From JBOCEF01 sp047610385 (GTDB lineage Bacteria; Pseudomonadota; Alphaproteobacteria; Rhodobacterales; Rhodobacteraceae): 64,000 bases of DNA. Each line of letters begins with the position of its first letter. Position 1 is the first letter of the stretch. The stretch is from the NCBI GenBank assembly GCA_047610385.1, contig JBLGAC010000009.1, forward strand, positions 1 through 64,000, read 5' to 3'. The notes under the pieces are model-generated. The model was not told where the DNA came from, did no database searches, and saw only the letters and a list, made by a program, of their open reading frames with translations. The position numbers and the translations under genes were made by a program. Shown here one piece after another: positions 34,858-42,140 of the stretch.

Positions 34858-35613
34858 ATGGGGACCTTGGACGGCAAAATTGCCTGGGCGACGGGCGCTG
34901 GCGGCGGCATCGGCGAGGCAGGCGCCAAGGCGTTGGCCGAGGCCGGTGCCCATGTGGTGCTGACCGGGCGCCGGGCTGAGGAGCTTGCGCGCGTCGTGGC
35001 GCAGATCACCGCGGCGGGCGGCTCAGCCGAGGCGCTGGCGCTGGATGTCACCGACGCCGATGCGGTGGCTGCGGCTGCGGCGGACATCGAAGCGCGGTGC
35101 GGTGCGGTGGACATTCTGCTGGCCAATGCAGGCACCAACATTCCCAACCGGTCTGCGGCTGCGGTGACGGCGGCGGATTTCGCGTTCGTGGTGGATGTGA
35201 ACCTGAACGGCGTGATGAACGGCGTGCTGGCGGTGCTGCCGGGGATGCGCGCCAAAGGCGGCGGCACGATCATCATGGTCAGCAGCTGGGCCGGGCGCCA
35301 TGCCTCAGCGATGACCGGGCCGGCGTATAACGCGTCGAAACACGCGGTGGTGGCGCTGTCGCATTCCATCAACATCGAAGAAGCGGGCAACAACATCCGC
35401 TCAACGGTGATCATGCCGGGCGAAGTGGCGACCCCGATCCTTGATCGTCGCCCGATCCCGCCCAGCCCTGAGGCCCGCGCGCAGATGCTGCAGCCCGAAG
35501 ATCTGGGCCGCACCATCCGCTTTGTGGCTGAACAGCCCGCGCATGTGAACATGAACGAGATCCTGATCAGCCCGACCCATAACCGCCTGTTCGTCGGCGG
35601 GCGCGAGGGCTGA
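34858..35613 (+). CDS. Short-chain dehydrogenase/reductase
   Basis: 251 residues of the classical SDR family: cofactor loop TGAGGGIGEAGAKAL, then LLANAGTN, catalytic Ser in MVSSWAGRHASAMTGPAYNASKHAV with the Tyr-x3-Lys as YNASK, and RSTVIMPGEVATPI. Arg and no acidic residue after the second strand (VLTGRR) suggests NADP preference. ATG 34858 has GGAAGG/GGAAAAG upstream; an earlier ATG at 34840 overlaps that signal. Substrate unknown. Confidence 0.9.
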   Translation: MGTLDGKIAWATGAGGGIGEAGAKALAEAGAHVVLTGRRAEELARVVAQITAAGGSAEALALDVTDADAVAAAAADIEARCGAVDILLANAGTNIPNRSAAAVTAADFAFVVDVNLNGVMNGVLAVLPGMRAKGGGTIIMVSSWAGRHASAMTGPAYNASKHAVVALSHSINIEEAGNNIRSTVIMPGEVATPILDRRPIPPSPEARAQMLQPEDLGRTIRFVAEQPAHVNMNEILISPTHNRLFVGGREG

Positions 35614-35621
35614 AACGCAAA

Positions 35622-35652
35622 ACGGCCCGGGGCGCATCCCGCCCCGGGCCGT
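35622..35652. terminator. Bidirectional hairpin terminator (first of two identical copies)
   Basis: A 13-bp stem (35622-35634 with 35640-35652, arms built on CGGCCCGGGGCG) with loop CATCC sits between the convergent SDR and VPLPA-CTERM genes. On the minus strand it runs into TTTTGCGTTT, so it serves best for the VPLPA gene. A 27-base core (35625-35651) recurs without change at 36591-36617. Confidence 0.75.
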
Positions 35653-35675
35653 AGGTCACATCAGATCGCCCGCCC

Positions 35676-36323
35676 TCAAGCGGTTTTGCGGCGACGCTTC
35701 ATCAGGCCGAGCGCGCCGAGCCCCATGACCAGCATCGGCAGACCCGCGGGCAGCGGCACGGCGGCGCCGACGAACGCGACCTCTGAGATGAAGACGAACC
35801 GGTCAGACCCGATGATGTCCAGCGTGAAGGTCTGGCCCACCAATCCTGCGCCAAAGGACAACGTGGTCGAATTCGGCTCGCCGGAGGGAAGATTGTTGAT
35901 CACGGTCTGGGTCAGCGTCGCCCCGCCCGTCGGCGTGAGCGAGAACTGCTGGGGCACGTTCACATTGTTGCCGCCATTGTTGTCGTCGTAATAAAGGGTG
36001 ACCGAGCTCAGCCTGATATTGGCGCCAAAATCGAACAGGATCGGCGGCTGAACGTCAATCCAGGCGACATAGGGATCCACGCCGCCGCCGGGCGTGAAAC
36101 CGCCGGTCGCGATGATGCCGTCGGTCAGGTCGCCAAGACCGCCGGACAGGACAAAGTCGGAGACAGTTCCCGAATAGCTGTCATCCCTCCATGCATCGAC
36201 GTTGGTGGTCGTGTCATAACTGACTGGCAAAATCGGCGCGGGGGCCGCGTGGGCGCCGGTCAGGCCGGTGGTGACAAAGGCAGCGCCGAGGCCGAGGATG
36301 CGAAGGGTGGATGCGATGGTTAT
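35676..36323 (-). CDS. VPLPA-CTERM secreted protein with apparent ATA start codon
   Basis: About 215 residues if read from 36323. The first codon of a clean signal peptide (x-TIASTLRILGLGAAFVTTGL) is ATA, preceded at the right distance by AGGGAGAA, as though ATG had mutated to ATA. The next possible start, TTG at 36230, falls after the signal peptide. The mature part ends in VPLPAGLPMLVMGLGALGLM with KRRRKTA, a VPLPA-CTERM tail expected to be handled by an exosortase. No catalytic domain is recognised; a beta-rich surface protein is likely. It may be translated weakly or not at all. Confidence 0.7.
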   Translation of the reverse strand: MTIASTLRILGLGAAFVTTGLTGAHAAPAPILPVSYDTTTNVDAWRDDSYSGTVSDFVLSGGLGDLTDGIIATGGFTPGGGVDPYVAWIDVQPPILFDFGANIRLSSVTLYYDDNNGGNNVNVPQQFSLTPTGGATLTQTVINNLPSGEPNSTTLSFGAGLVGQTFTLDIIGSDRFVFISEVAFVGAAVPLPAGLPMLVMGLGALGLMKRRRKTA

Positions 36324-36590
36324 GGGAATTCTCCCTCAGGCGCGCCTGAGATTGCCGCGGCGCCACGGGGCCGCAGGGAGGACGAAGATGTGACAGGGAC
36401 GGCGCATCCGCCCCCGAAAAGGGATTGCACTGAATGAGACGCTGACATGGGCCAGCGTTCGCGATCCGAGCCAGTGTGGCTGCACCGCTGGTGAACTCAA
36501 CATTCACCACCTTGACTAAAATTGAAACCCTTCAGCTTCAACGCCGCGCCGCGCCGCGCCCGACCCGCGTGCCCCACGCGCAACAAAGCT

Positions 36591-36617
36591 GCCCGGGGCG
36601 CATCCCGCCCCGGGCCG
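36591..36617 (-). terminator. Second copy of the 27-base hairpin, after the usp gene
   Basis: Identical over 27 bases to 35625-35651. The stem is CCCGGGGCG/CGCCCCGGG with loop CATCC. It lies 33 bases after the usp stop and on the minus strand is followed by AGCTTTGTTG. The flanks differ between copies, so only the hairpin itself is shared. Confidence 0.65.
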
Positions 36618-36650
36618 CTTGCACACCAGCCTCGCCCGCCCCAGCAGGGG

Positions 36651-37487
36651 CTAGTGGGACATCAGCACCGGGACCGGGCAGCGCTTCAGCACGTCCTTGG
36701 TGACGCCGCCGATCAAGCCCTCGGCAAAGCTGGAATGCTCATAGGCACCCATGATCAACAGGCCCGCGTCCTTTTGCGCGACCATGTCGATGATCACCGA
36801 TGCGATGCTGCCGCCGTTGCGGGGCACGTTCTTCCAATCAGTCATCACGCCGTGGCGCGCCAGATGGGCGACCACGTCCATGCCCTCCCGGCGCCGGGAT
36901 GCCTGATTTTCGCCGACCGTCAGCACGGTGACGATGGACTTGGTCTCCATCATCGGCATGGCGTCGGACATGGCCGACGCGGCGGCGCGCCCGCCATCCC
37001 ATGCCAGCACCGCGTGGGCGTTCATGCCCGACGGTTCAAACCCGTTGGGGACGATCAGCACCGGGCGGCCTGACCGCAGGGCGATGGTGTCTGGATGGGG
37101 CGCCAGATGCGATGTCTCAGCGTCACTGTCATACTGGCCCATCACCACGATGTCGTAAAAGCGCGCGGCCTGCATCAGGGAGTTGTCGGCATCCCCGCCC
37201 AGATCGAACCAGTGGTGCTTGCCCGGCCGGGATTTTTCCGCCGCCAGCACCGCGTTGTGGAACGCCTTGGCGATCGTCTCACGGGCCGCGGCCTCGGTCT
37301 CCCGGATTGACGTGAGCAGATCAGGCGTCACCCAAGGCCCAAGTGCGATCGACATGCGCGACGGGCCATGGCTGAGAAAACCGGTCAAATGCGCACCGTA
37401 TTTCTCAGCCATCTTCAACGCGACCGCAAGCGCGGCGGCCGAAGACGGTTGTCCATTAAAGGACACGAGGATGTTTTTGATTGTCAT
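36651..37487 (-). CDS. Universal stress protein, tandem Usp domains
   Basis: 278 residues. The N-terminal Usp domain starts KNILVSFNGQPSSAAALAVA; the first half ends in RSGRPVLIVPNG. The second half contains AVLAWDGGRAAASAM and the ATP-loop-like LIMGAYEHSSFAEGLIGGVT with KRCPVPVLMSH. Tandem Usp proteins respond to stress and growth arrest. A candidate FnrL box lies 70 bases upstream, which suggests oxygen-dependent control as is known for usp genes in related bacteria. GGGAGAAACACC precedes the ATG. Confidence 0.9.
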   Translation of the reverse strand: MTIKNILVSFNGQPSSAAALAVALKMAEKYGAHLTGFLSHGPSRMSIALGPWVTPDLLTSIRETEAAARETIAKAFHNAVLAAEKSRPGKHHWFDLGGDADNSLMQAARFYDIVVMGQYDSDAETSHLAPHPDTIALRSGRPVLIVPNGFEPSGMNAHAVLAWDGGRAAASAMSDAMPMMETKSIVTVLTVGENQASRRREGMDVVAHLARHGVMTDWKNVPRNGGSIASVIIDMVAQKDAGLLIMGAYEHSSFAEGLIGGVTKDVLKRCPVPVLMSH

Positions 37488-37556
37488 GGTGTTTCTCCCT
37501 CGGCCAATGGCCTTTTGATCCGGGGCCGATCATCGCGCCGCCGCGGCGAGGGCGCT

Positions 37557-37570
37557 TTGATCCAGGTCAT
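37557..37570 (-). promoter_or_regulatory. Candidate FnrL box upstream of usp
   Basis: TTGATCCAGGTCAT has a perfect left half-site TTGAT, a 4-base spacer and a right half-site matching at three of five positions (consensus TTGAT-N4-ATCAA). Its centre is about 76 bases before the usp ATG, reasonable for an activator at -41.5. It also lies upstream of the divergent chemoreceptor gene. Confidence 0.5.
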
Positions 37571-37689
37571 GGGAGAAACGGTTTTCGCTGTGCCTGCGAA
37601 GACCACTTCCGAGATTTACGCATATATAACCTGTCATGCGCAGATTGATCCCAGCGGCGACGTTGCCGCGGCGCAGGGGATTGTCGTCA

Positions 37690-39627
37690 ATGCCGGATCT
37701 TTCGTCTTTTCGGGCCCCGATTCGCATTTATGCGATCGTCGCGGTCGCCATGATCATGATCATTTCGCTGGTTGTGGCCCTGAACATCCGCGAAAGCGCG
37801 ATGACGTATGTAGACCGCGCTAGGGCGGTCGCTGGCGTGGTGGACATCGGGGTCAGCGTGGCAAAGCGCTACCATGATCTGGCCAAATCCGGAGAGATGA
37901 CGGAGGACGCGGCCAAGGCGCAGGCGCTTGCTGTCATCGCGGACCTGCGGTTTGCGCGGGGCAACTATCTGTTCGCCTATGACATGACCGGCGTGATGCT
38001 CGCTTATGGTCCCAAGGGCAAACTGGTCGGCCAGAACCTGATCGCGCGCGAAGACGAAAACGGCGTGAAGGTGTTTCAGGAACTGATCAAGGCCGTCCGC
38101 CAGTCGGGCGGTGGCGAGGTGCGCTATTCTTGGCCAAGGCCCGACGCGGTGGACGGTGATCCGCCTTCGCCAAGACTGTCGATCACAAAGGAATTTGCGC
38201 CGTGGAAATGGGGCATCGGTGCCGGCGTGTTTATCGACGACATTGAGGCAGAAATATACGAGAAACGCATTTTTGCGTTTGTGGCGCTGCTGGTGGGGCT
38301 TTTGGTGCTGTCGGGGGTGTCATTCGTGATTGCTCGTAGCGTGACCAAGCCGCTTGCAGATCTGAACGCGCGGATGACCGGCCTTGCGGCAGGTGATCTG
38401 ACCTCGCCGATCCCTTTCGATCATGCGCGCGATGAAATGGGGTCGATGGCGCGCACGGTGGCCGTGTTCCGTGACAATGCGGAACGGGTCGCGCAGATGG
38501 GCCGCGACAAGACTGCGGATGACCAGCGCAATGAGACTGCGCGCGTTGCGCTGATGCAGCAGTTGGGTGCCGAATTTGGTGCCACTGCTGAGGCTGCGGT
38601 GCATGGCGACTTTTCGCGCCGCATTGATACGCGCTTTGATGAGCCGTCGCTGGACCGTCTGTCCGAAAGCCTCAACCGTATGATGGAAAGCGTGGAGGGC
38701 GGGCTGACCGCGACGTCGCGCACATTGGCCGGGCTGGCGGATGGTGATCTGTCCACCCGCATGCAGGGGCGCTTTGACGGTGCCTTCGGCGTGGTTCAGA
38801 ACGACGCCAACGCGCTGGGCGAAAAGTTTGAAGGTATGGTCCGCGATATTCAAGAAGCCGCGCAGACCATCGGCGTTGGATCGGCCACCGTGCTGGACGG
38901 GGCGACAGCGCTGCAGGCGCGCACGGAAACCCAAGCCAGCGCGTTGGAGCAGACCTCCGCCACCATGGAGGAGATGTCCGCGAACATCGCCAGCAGCGCT
39001 GACAACGCAGCCCAAGCGCGCATCGCCGCTGACGAAGGCAATTCATGTGCCCGTGACGGCGGCGAAATTGTCGGCAAGGCGGTGTCGGCCATGACCGCGA
39101 TCGAAGTGAGCGCTGCAAAAATCGGCGACATTGTCAGCGTCATCAACTCCATCGCCTTTCAGACCAACCTGCTGGCGCTGAACGCGGCGGTCGAAGCGGC
39201 GCGGGCGGGCGAATCGGGCAAAGGCTTTGCCGTGGTCGCGGCTGAGGTGCGCACCCTCGCACAGCGCTCCGCCGACGCGGCGCGCGACATCAAAAGCCTG
39301 ATTGAGGACAGCGCCAAGAACGTGTCCGAGGGCGCGAACAGCGTCCGGCGCAGTGGCGACGCGCTGGGCCTGATCATCAAGTCGAGCGAGAAGGTCACGG
39401 CGCTGATCGGCCAGATCGCCCTCGCGGGTAAGGAACAGGCCGCGGGCGTGGCGGAGATCACCTCAACCGTCAGCCATCTTGATGGTGTGACCCAGGAAAA
39501 CGCCGCCCTCGCGGACCGCAGCGCTGCGGAATCGCGGGACATAGCTGAGGTCACCCAGCAGCTGGTGCAGCTGGTCGGGTTCTTCCGCGTCGGCACCTTG
39601 GCCGCGCAGGCCCGGCGCGCGGCCTGA
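37690..39627 (+). CDS. Methyl-accepting chemotaxis protein, Cache-type sensor
   Basis: 645 residues. TM1 is about 12-32, then a periplasmic single-Cache domain (RFARGNYLFAYDMTGVMLAY), then TM2 at about 202-224. A first HAMP is ITKPL-like (VTKPLADLNARMTGLAAGDL). A linker carries a second HAMP-like repeat (RTLAGLADGDLSTRMQGRFD). The cytosolic signalling tip is FQTNLLALNAAVEAARAGES, GKGFAVVAAEVRTLAQRSA. No C-terminal CheR-tethering pentapeptide is seen. It senses a small ligand and signals to CheA. The ATG at 37690 has AGGGGA eight bases upstream; an earlier ATG at 37636 would break up the N-terminal helix. Confidence 0.92.
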   Translation: MPDLSSFRAPIRIYAIVAVAMIMIISLVVALNIRESAMTYVDRARAVAGVVDIGVSVAKRYHDLAKSGEMTEDAAKAQALAVIADLRFARGNYLFAYDMTGVMLAYGPKGKLVGQNLIAREDENGVKVFQELIKAVRQSGGGEVRYSWPRPDAVDGDPPSPRLSITKEFAPWKWGIGAGVFIDDIEAEIYEKRIFAFVALLVGLLVLSGVSFVIARSVTKPLADLNARMTGLAAGDLTSPIPFDHARDEMGSMARTVAVFRDNAERVAQMGRDKTADDQRNETARVALMQQLGAEFGATAEAAVHGDFSRRIDTRFDEPSLDRLSESLNRMMESVEGGLTATSRTLAGLADGDLSTRMQGRFDGAFGVVQNDANALGEKFEGMVRDIQEAAQTIGVGSATVLDGATALQARTETQASALEQTSATMEEMSANIASSADNAAQARIAADEGNSCARDGGEIVGKAVSAMTAIEVSAAKIGDIVSVINSIAFQTNLLALNAAVEAARAGESGKGFAVVAAEVRTLAQRSADAARDIKSLIEDSAKNVSEGANSVRRSGDALGLIIKSSEKVTALIGQIALAGKEQAAGVAEITSTVSHLDGVTQENAALADRSAAESRDIAEVTQQLVQLVGFFRVGTLAAQARRAA

Positions 39628-39642
39628 TTGCCGCGCCCGCAG

Positions 39643-39671
39643 TTGACAAGCCAGCCGCGGCATTGCATATC
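39643..39671 (+). promoter_or_regulatory. Sigma-70 promoter of rpsD
   Basis: A perfect TTGACA (39643-39648), a 17-base spacer and CATATC as a weak -10. It is 167 bases upstream of rpsD and 15 bases after the chemoreceptor stop, so rpsD has a long leader. Confidence 0.55.
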
Positions 39672-39757
39672 GCGCCATCGCCGCACGCCCCAGTCGGGCG
39701 CGCGGCGGTTTTCCGGCGTCCGCGGCGCCGCGCTCTCGCAGCGCGACGGCCCTGTCG

Positions 39758-39791
39758 CCCGGAACGATCCCCCGAGGGGGACCGATCCGGG
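39758..39791 (+). ncRNA. Structured leader of rpsD mRNA
   Basis: CCCGGA (39758-39763) pairs with TCCGGG (39786-39791). Inside it TCCCC pairs with GGGGA around CGAG, with a small internal bulge of ACGA against CCGA. The two-stem hairpin ends 46 bases before the start codon. S4 represses its own operon in other bacteria by binding mRNA; a similar role here is only inference. Confidence 0.4.
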
Positions 39792-39837
39792 AAAGGAGGG
39801 CGCCGGCCCTGTTAGATGAGAGCATAGGGAGCTGAGG

Positions 39838-40458
39838 ATGACCAAGCGCACCTCTTCCAAGTACAAACTTGACCGCCGCATGGGCGAAAACATCTGGGGC
39901 CGTCCGAAATCCCCGGTGAACCGCCGTGAATACGGCCCCGGCCAGCACGGTCAGCGCCGCAAGGGCAAGCTTTCTGATTTCGGCGTGCAGCTGCGCGCCA
40001 AGCAGAAGCTCAAGGGCTATTACGGCGATCTGACCGAGAAGCAGTTCCGCCGCATCTACACTGAGGCCGAGCGCCTTCGTGGTGACACCGGCGAGGCCCT
40101 GATCGGCCTGCTGGAGCAGCGTCTGGACGCCGTGGTCTACCGCGCAAAATTCGTGCCGACCGTGTTCGCCGCCCGCCAGTTCGTGAACCACGGCCATGTG
40201 ACCGTGAACGGCAAGCGCGTGAACATTCCTTCCTACCGTGTGAAGGAAGGCGACATCATCGAGGTCCGCGAAAAGTCCAGGCAGATGGAGCTGATCCTCG
40301 GCGCCGTCCAGTCCGGCGAGCGCGACGTGCCAGAATACATCGAAGTCGACCACTCCAAGCTGACCGCGCGTTTCGTGCGTGTGCCGCTGCTGGGCGACGT
40401 GCCGTATCCGGTGCAGATGGAACCCAACCTCGTGGTCGAGTTCTACGCGAAGAACTGA
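39838..40458 (+). CDS. rpsD: 30S ribosomal protein S4
   Basis: 206 residues. The N-terminus TKRTSSKYKLDRRMGENIWG, GPGQHGQRRKGKLSDFGVQL, and the S4 RNA-binding domain RLDAVVYRAKFVPTVFAARQ with FVNHGHVTVNGKRVNIPSYR are diagnostic. It is a primary 16S rRNA binder that nucleates 30S assembly. The N-terminus lacks the zinc-binding cysteines seen in some S4 proteins. The gene appears monocistronic, with its own promoter and terminator, as is common in alphaproteobacteria. Confidence 0.98.
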   Translation: MTKRTSSKYKLDRRMGENIWGRPKSPVNRREYGPGQHGQRRKGKLSDFGVQLRAKQKLKGYYGDLTEKQFRRIYTEAERLRGDTGEALIGLLEQRLDAVVYRAKFVPTVFAARQFVNHGHVTVNGKRVNIPSYRVKEGDIIEVREKSRQMELILGAVQSGERDVPEYIEVDHSKLTARFVRVPLLGDVPYPVQMEPNLVVEFYAKN

Positions 40459-40518
40459 TGCGCTGCGGCCTCGGGGCATCCCCGGGGCCGCGCCGTCATC
40501 CTTCGCTGCCCACGATGC

Positions 40519-40554
40519 AAAAAGGCCCCGCGGATCGCTCCGCGGGGCCTTTTT
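40519..40554 (+). terminator. Intrinsic terminator of rpsD
   Basis: GGCCCCGCGGA (40524-40534) and TCCGCGGGGCC (40539-40549) form a perfect 11-bp stem with loop TCGC. It is flanked by A5 and T5, so it can work in both directions. Confidence 0.92.
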
Positions 40555-41211
40555 GTATGCGCCGGTCTTGCAAATCAGCCGGTCTTGTAAATCAGAAGGG
40601 CGGCATGCGTTTGGCAATGACCCCGCACCATTTGGCGGCCTGCATCGGTGCCGTGTGCAAAGCCGTGGCTCCTGCGTCCTTGTCGTTATTGGTGCGCAGA
40701 TCCCCGCCGCGCCAGCTTTTCCGACCGTCGACAAACAGAATGACGTCGTCGTCCAAGGGAAGTGGTGCCGCTGTTACAGACCGGGGCGCAGCCGCCTGGC
40801 ACCGCCCGATCGGCGCCGTCTGACCCGGGTCCAGACGTCAGTTGTCACGCGCCAGTGCGGCCAATCCTTTGTGCGACCGCGCGCGGCCAGCATCTGCCAA
40901 CGCCGTGCCGAATGTCAGAAAAAGGGCGCTGATCCACGCGCCGATGGCCTTTTTCAAGGATGTTTACTCAAAACGCTCCGCCAGCCCCCTCAGCCGCGCC
41001 ATGTGCGTGCTGACGGCCCCGGTGCTGGTTGCCATCGGGGTGATCCAAGGGGCAGCGCCTGGCCAAATCGGGAATGGGCGCAATGAAAGTGGGGCGGACA
41101 AGGGTCACGACCTTGTCCGCCCTGCGCGCGGCCCCCGGCGCAGGCCAGTGCGCTGCGCCGTCGCTCTCGTGCTCCGCAGCGCTCCCCACAGCGCCGCGGT
41201 GCCTGCGGGCG
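40555..41211. other. 650-base gap, one doubtful minus-strand frame
   Basis: No recognised gene. A minus-strand frame ends at TGA 40592-40594 and reads LPLDDDVILFVDGRKSWRGG, followed by about 40 more residues ending AKRMPPF. It has protein-like composition and a TTG as the only nearby start, with no ribosome binding site. Plus-strand frames across 40842-41209 look like chance reading. Possibly the relic of a small gene convergent with rpsD. Confidence 0.35.
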
Positions 41212-41922
41212 TCAGCCTTTGCGGGCGCGCAGCCGCAGAAGCCCCATCAGCCCGAACGCCCCGGCCAGCAGCGGGAGGGCCGCAGGAACCGGCACGTTCG
41301 CGATGCTTTTGGGCAGGTCGAGCGAGAACAGTGACACGTCCGAAATCAGCCCTTCGCCAAGTGCGATCAGCTGCGCGCCGCCATGTCCGTCCGGGCTTGC
41401 CACATAGACCCGGTCCAGCCCCAGCGTTTCGCGCAACGACACCATGGCTGAGAACGGCGCATCGTCGATCATGTCGATCACGAAGCCGTCGGTGCAGCAG
41501 CTCCACCATTTGAAGGCACCTGTCAGCGTGGCGCCGTCGAATTCGGACCCTTCATCGGCCACGGCCAGCTGTGCGCCTGCGACACTGCCGGTCACGGCAA
41601 CCTTGGTCTGCCCTTTGCTGCCGTCGTTCTGGCCGTCGAACACCACACCAAGCGACAGCTTTCCAGCCCCGGTGCTGGAGGAGCGCAGCAGGAACAGCAC
41701 CATGGCGTTCGACCGCTCCAGCCCCACCGGGGTGTGGGCAGACGCGTCCGCCGAGTCATACCCGTAGAAATTCGCGCTGTCGCCTGACCAGATGAACGGA
41801 TCCAGCGCCACTGACGCGCCGCCGCCCGATGCGGCATAGCCTGCGGCAAATGCGGTGCTGGTAGACGCGATGCCGGTTGACGCGATGAAAAGCGCCGCCG
41901 CCCCTGCAATCAGATGTTTCAT
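41212..41922 (-). CDS. VPLPA-CTERM family secreted protein
   Basis: 236 residues. The signal peptide is MKHLIAGAAALFIASTGIAS with cleavage near AFA. The C-terminal sorting tail is VPVPAALPLLAGAFGLMGLL followed by RLRARKG. The mature part contains a paired-Cys segment WWSCCTDGF and no catalytic motif. The tail predicts exosortase-dependent processing or surface retention. ATG 41922 starts the signal peptide; an upstream in-frame start at 41964 would prefix it with charged residues. Confidence 0.8.
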   Translation of the reverse strand: MKHLIAGAAALFIASTGIASTSTAFAAGYAASGGGASVALDPFIWSGDSANFYGYDSADASAHTPVGLERSNAMVLFLLRSSSTGAGKLSLGVVFDGQNDGSKGQTKVAVTGSVAGAQLAVADEGSEFDGATLTGAFKWWSCCTDGFVIDMIDDAPFSAMVSLRETLGLDRVYVASPDGHGGAQLIALGEGLISDVSLFSLDLPKSIANVPVPAALPLLAGAFGLMGLLRLRARKG

Positions 41923-42140
41923 GGTTCTGGTCCCGCTGTTTGTTTCAACGAGGTCTTGATACATTCAGTCTAAAAACATTTAAACTTAAGTCATTATTAA
42001 TGGAAAAACTGACAGCATTAACGCACCCGGTGCCACCATCGCCCTGCCGCCGAAAATGAAATCGCGCCAGATGCAGCGACGCGCTTGATTTCTGCGTGAA
42101 TACGTTTTCAATCCAATGGTCAAAACCCGGAGGTTCCCCC

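Noticed and set aside
37514..37531. Second TTGAT...ATCA pair before usp
   Set aside because: Spacer is eight bases instead of four, which does not fit an Fnr dimer site.
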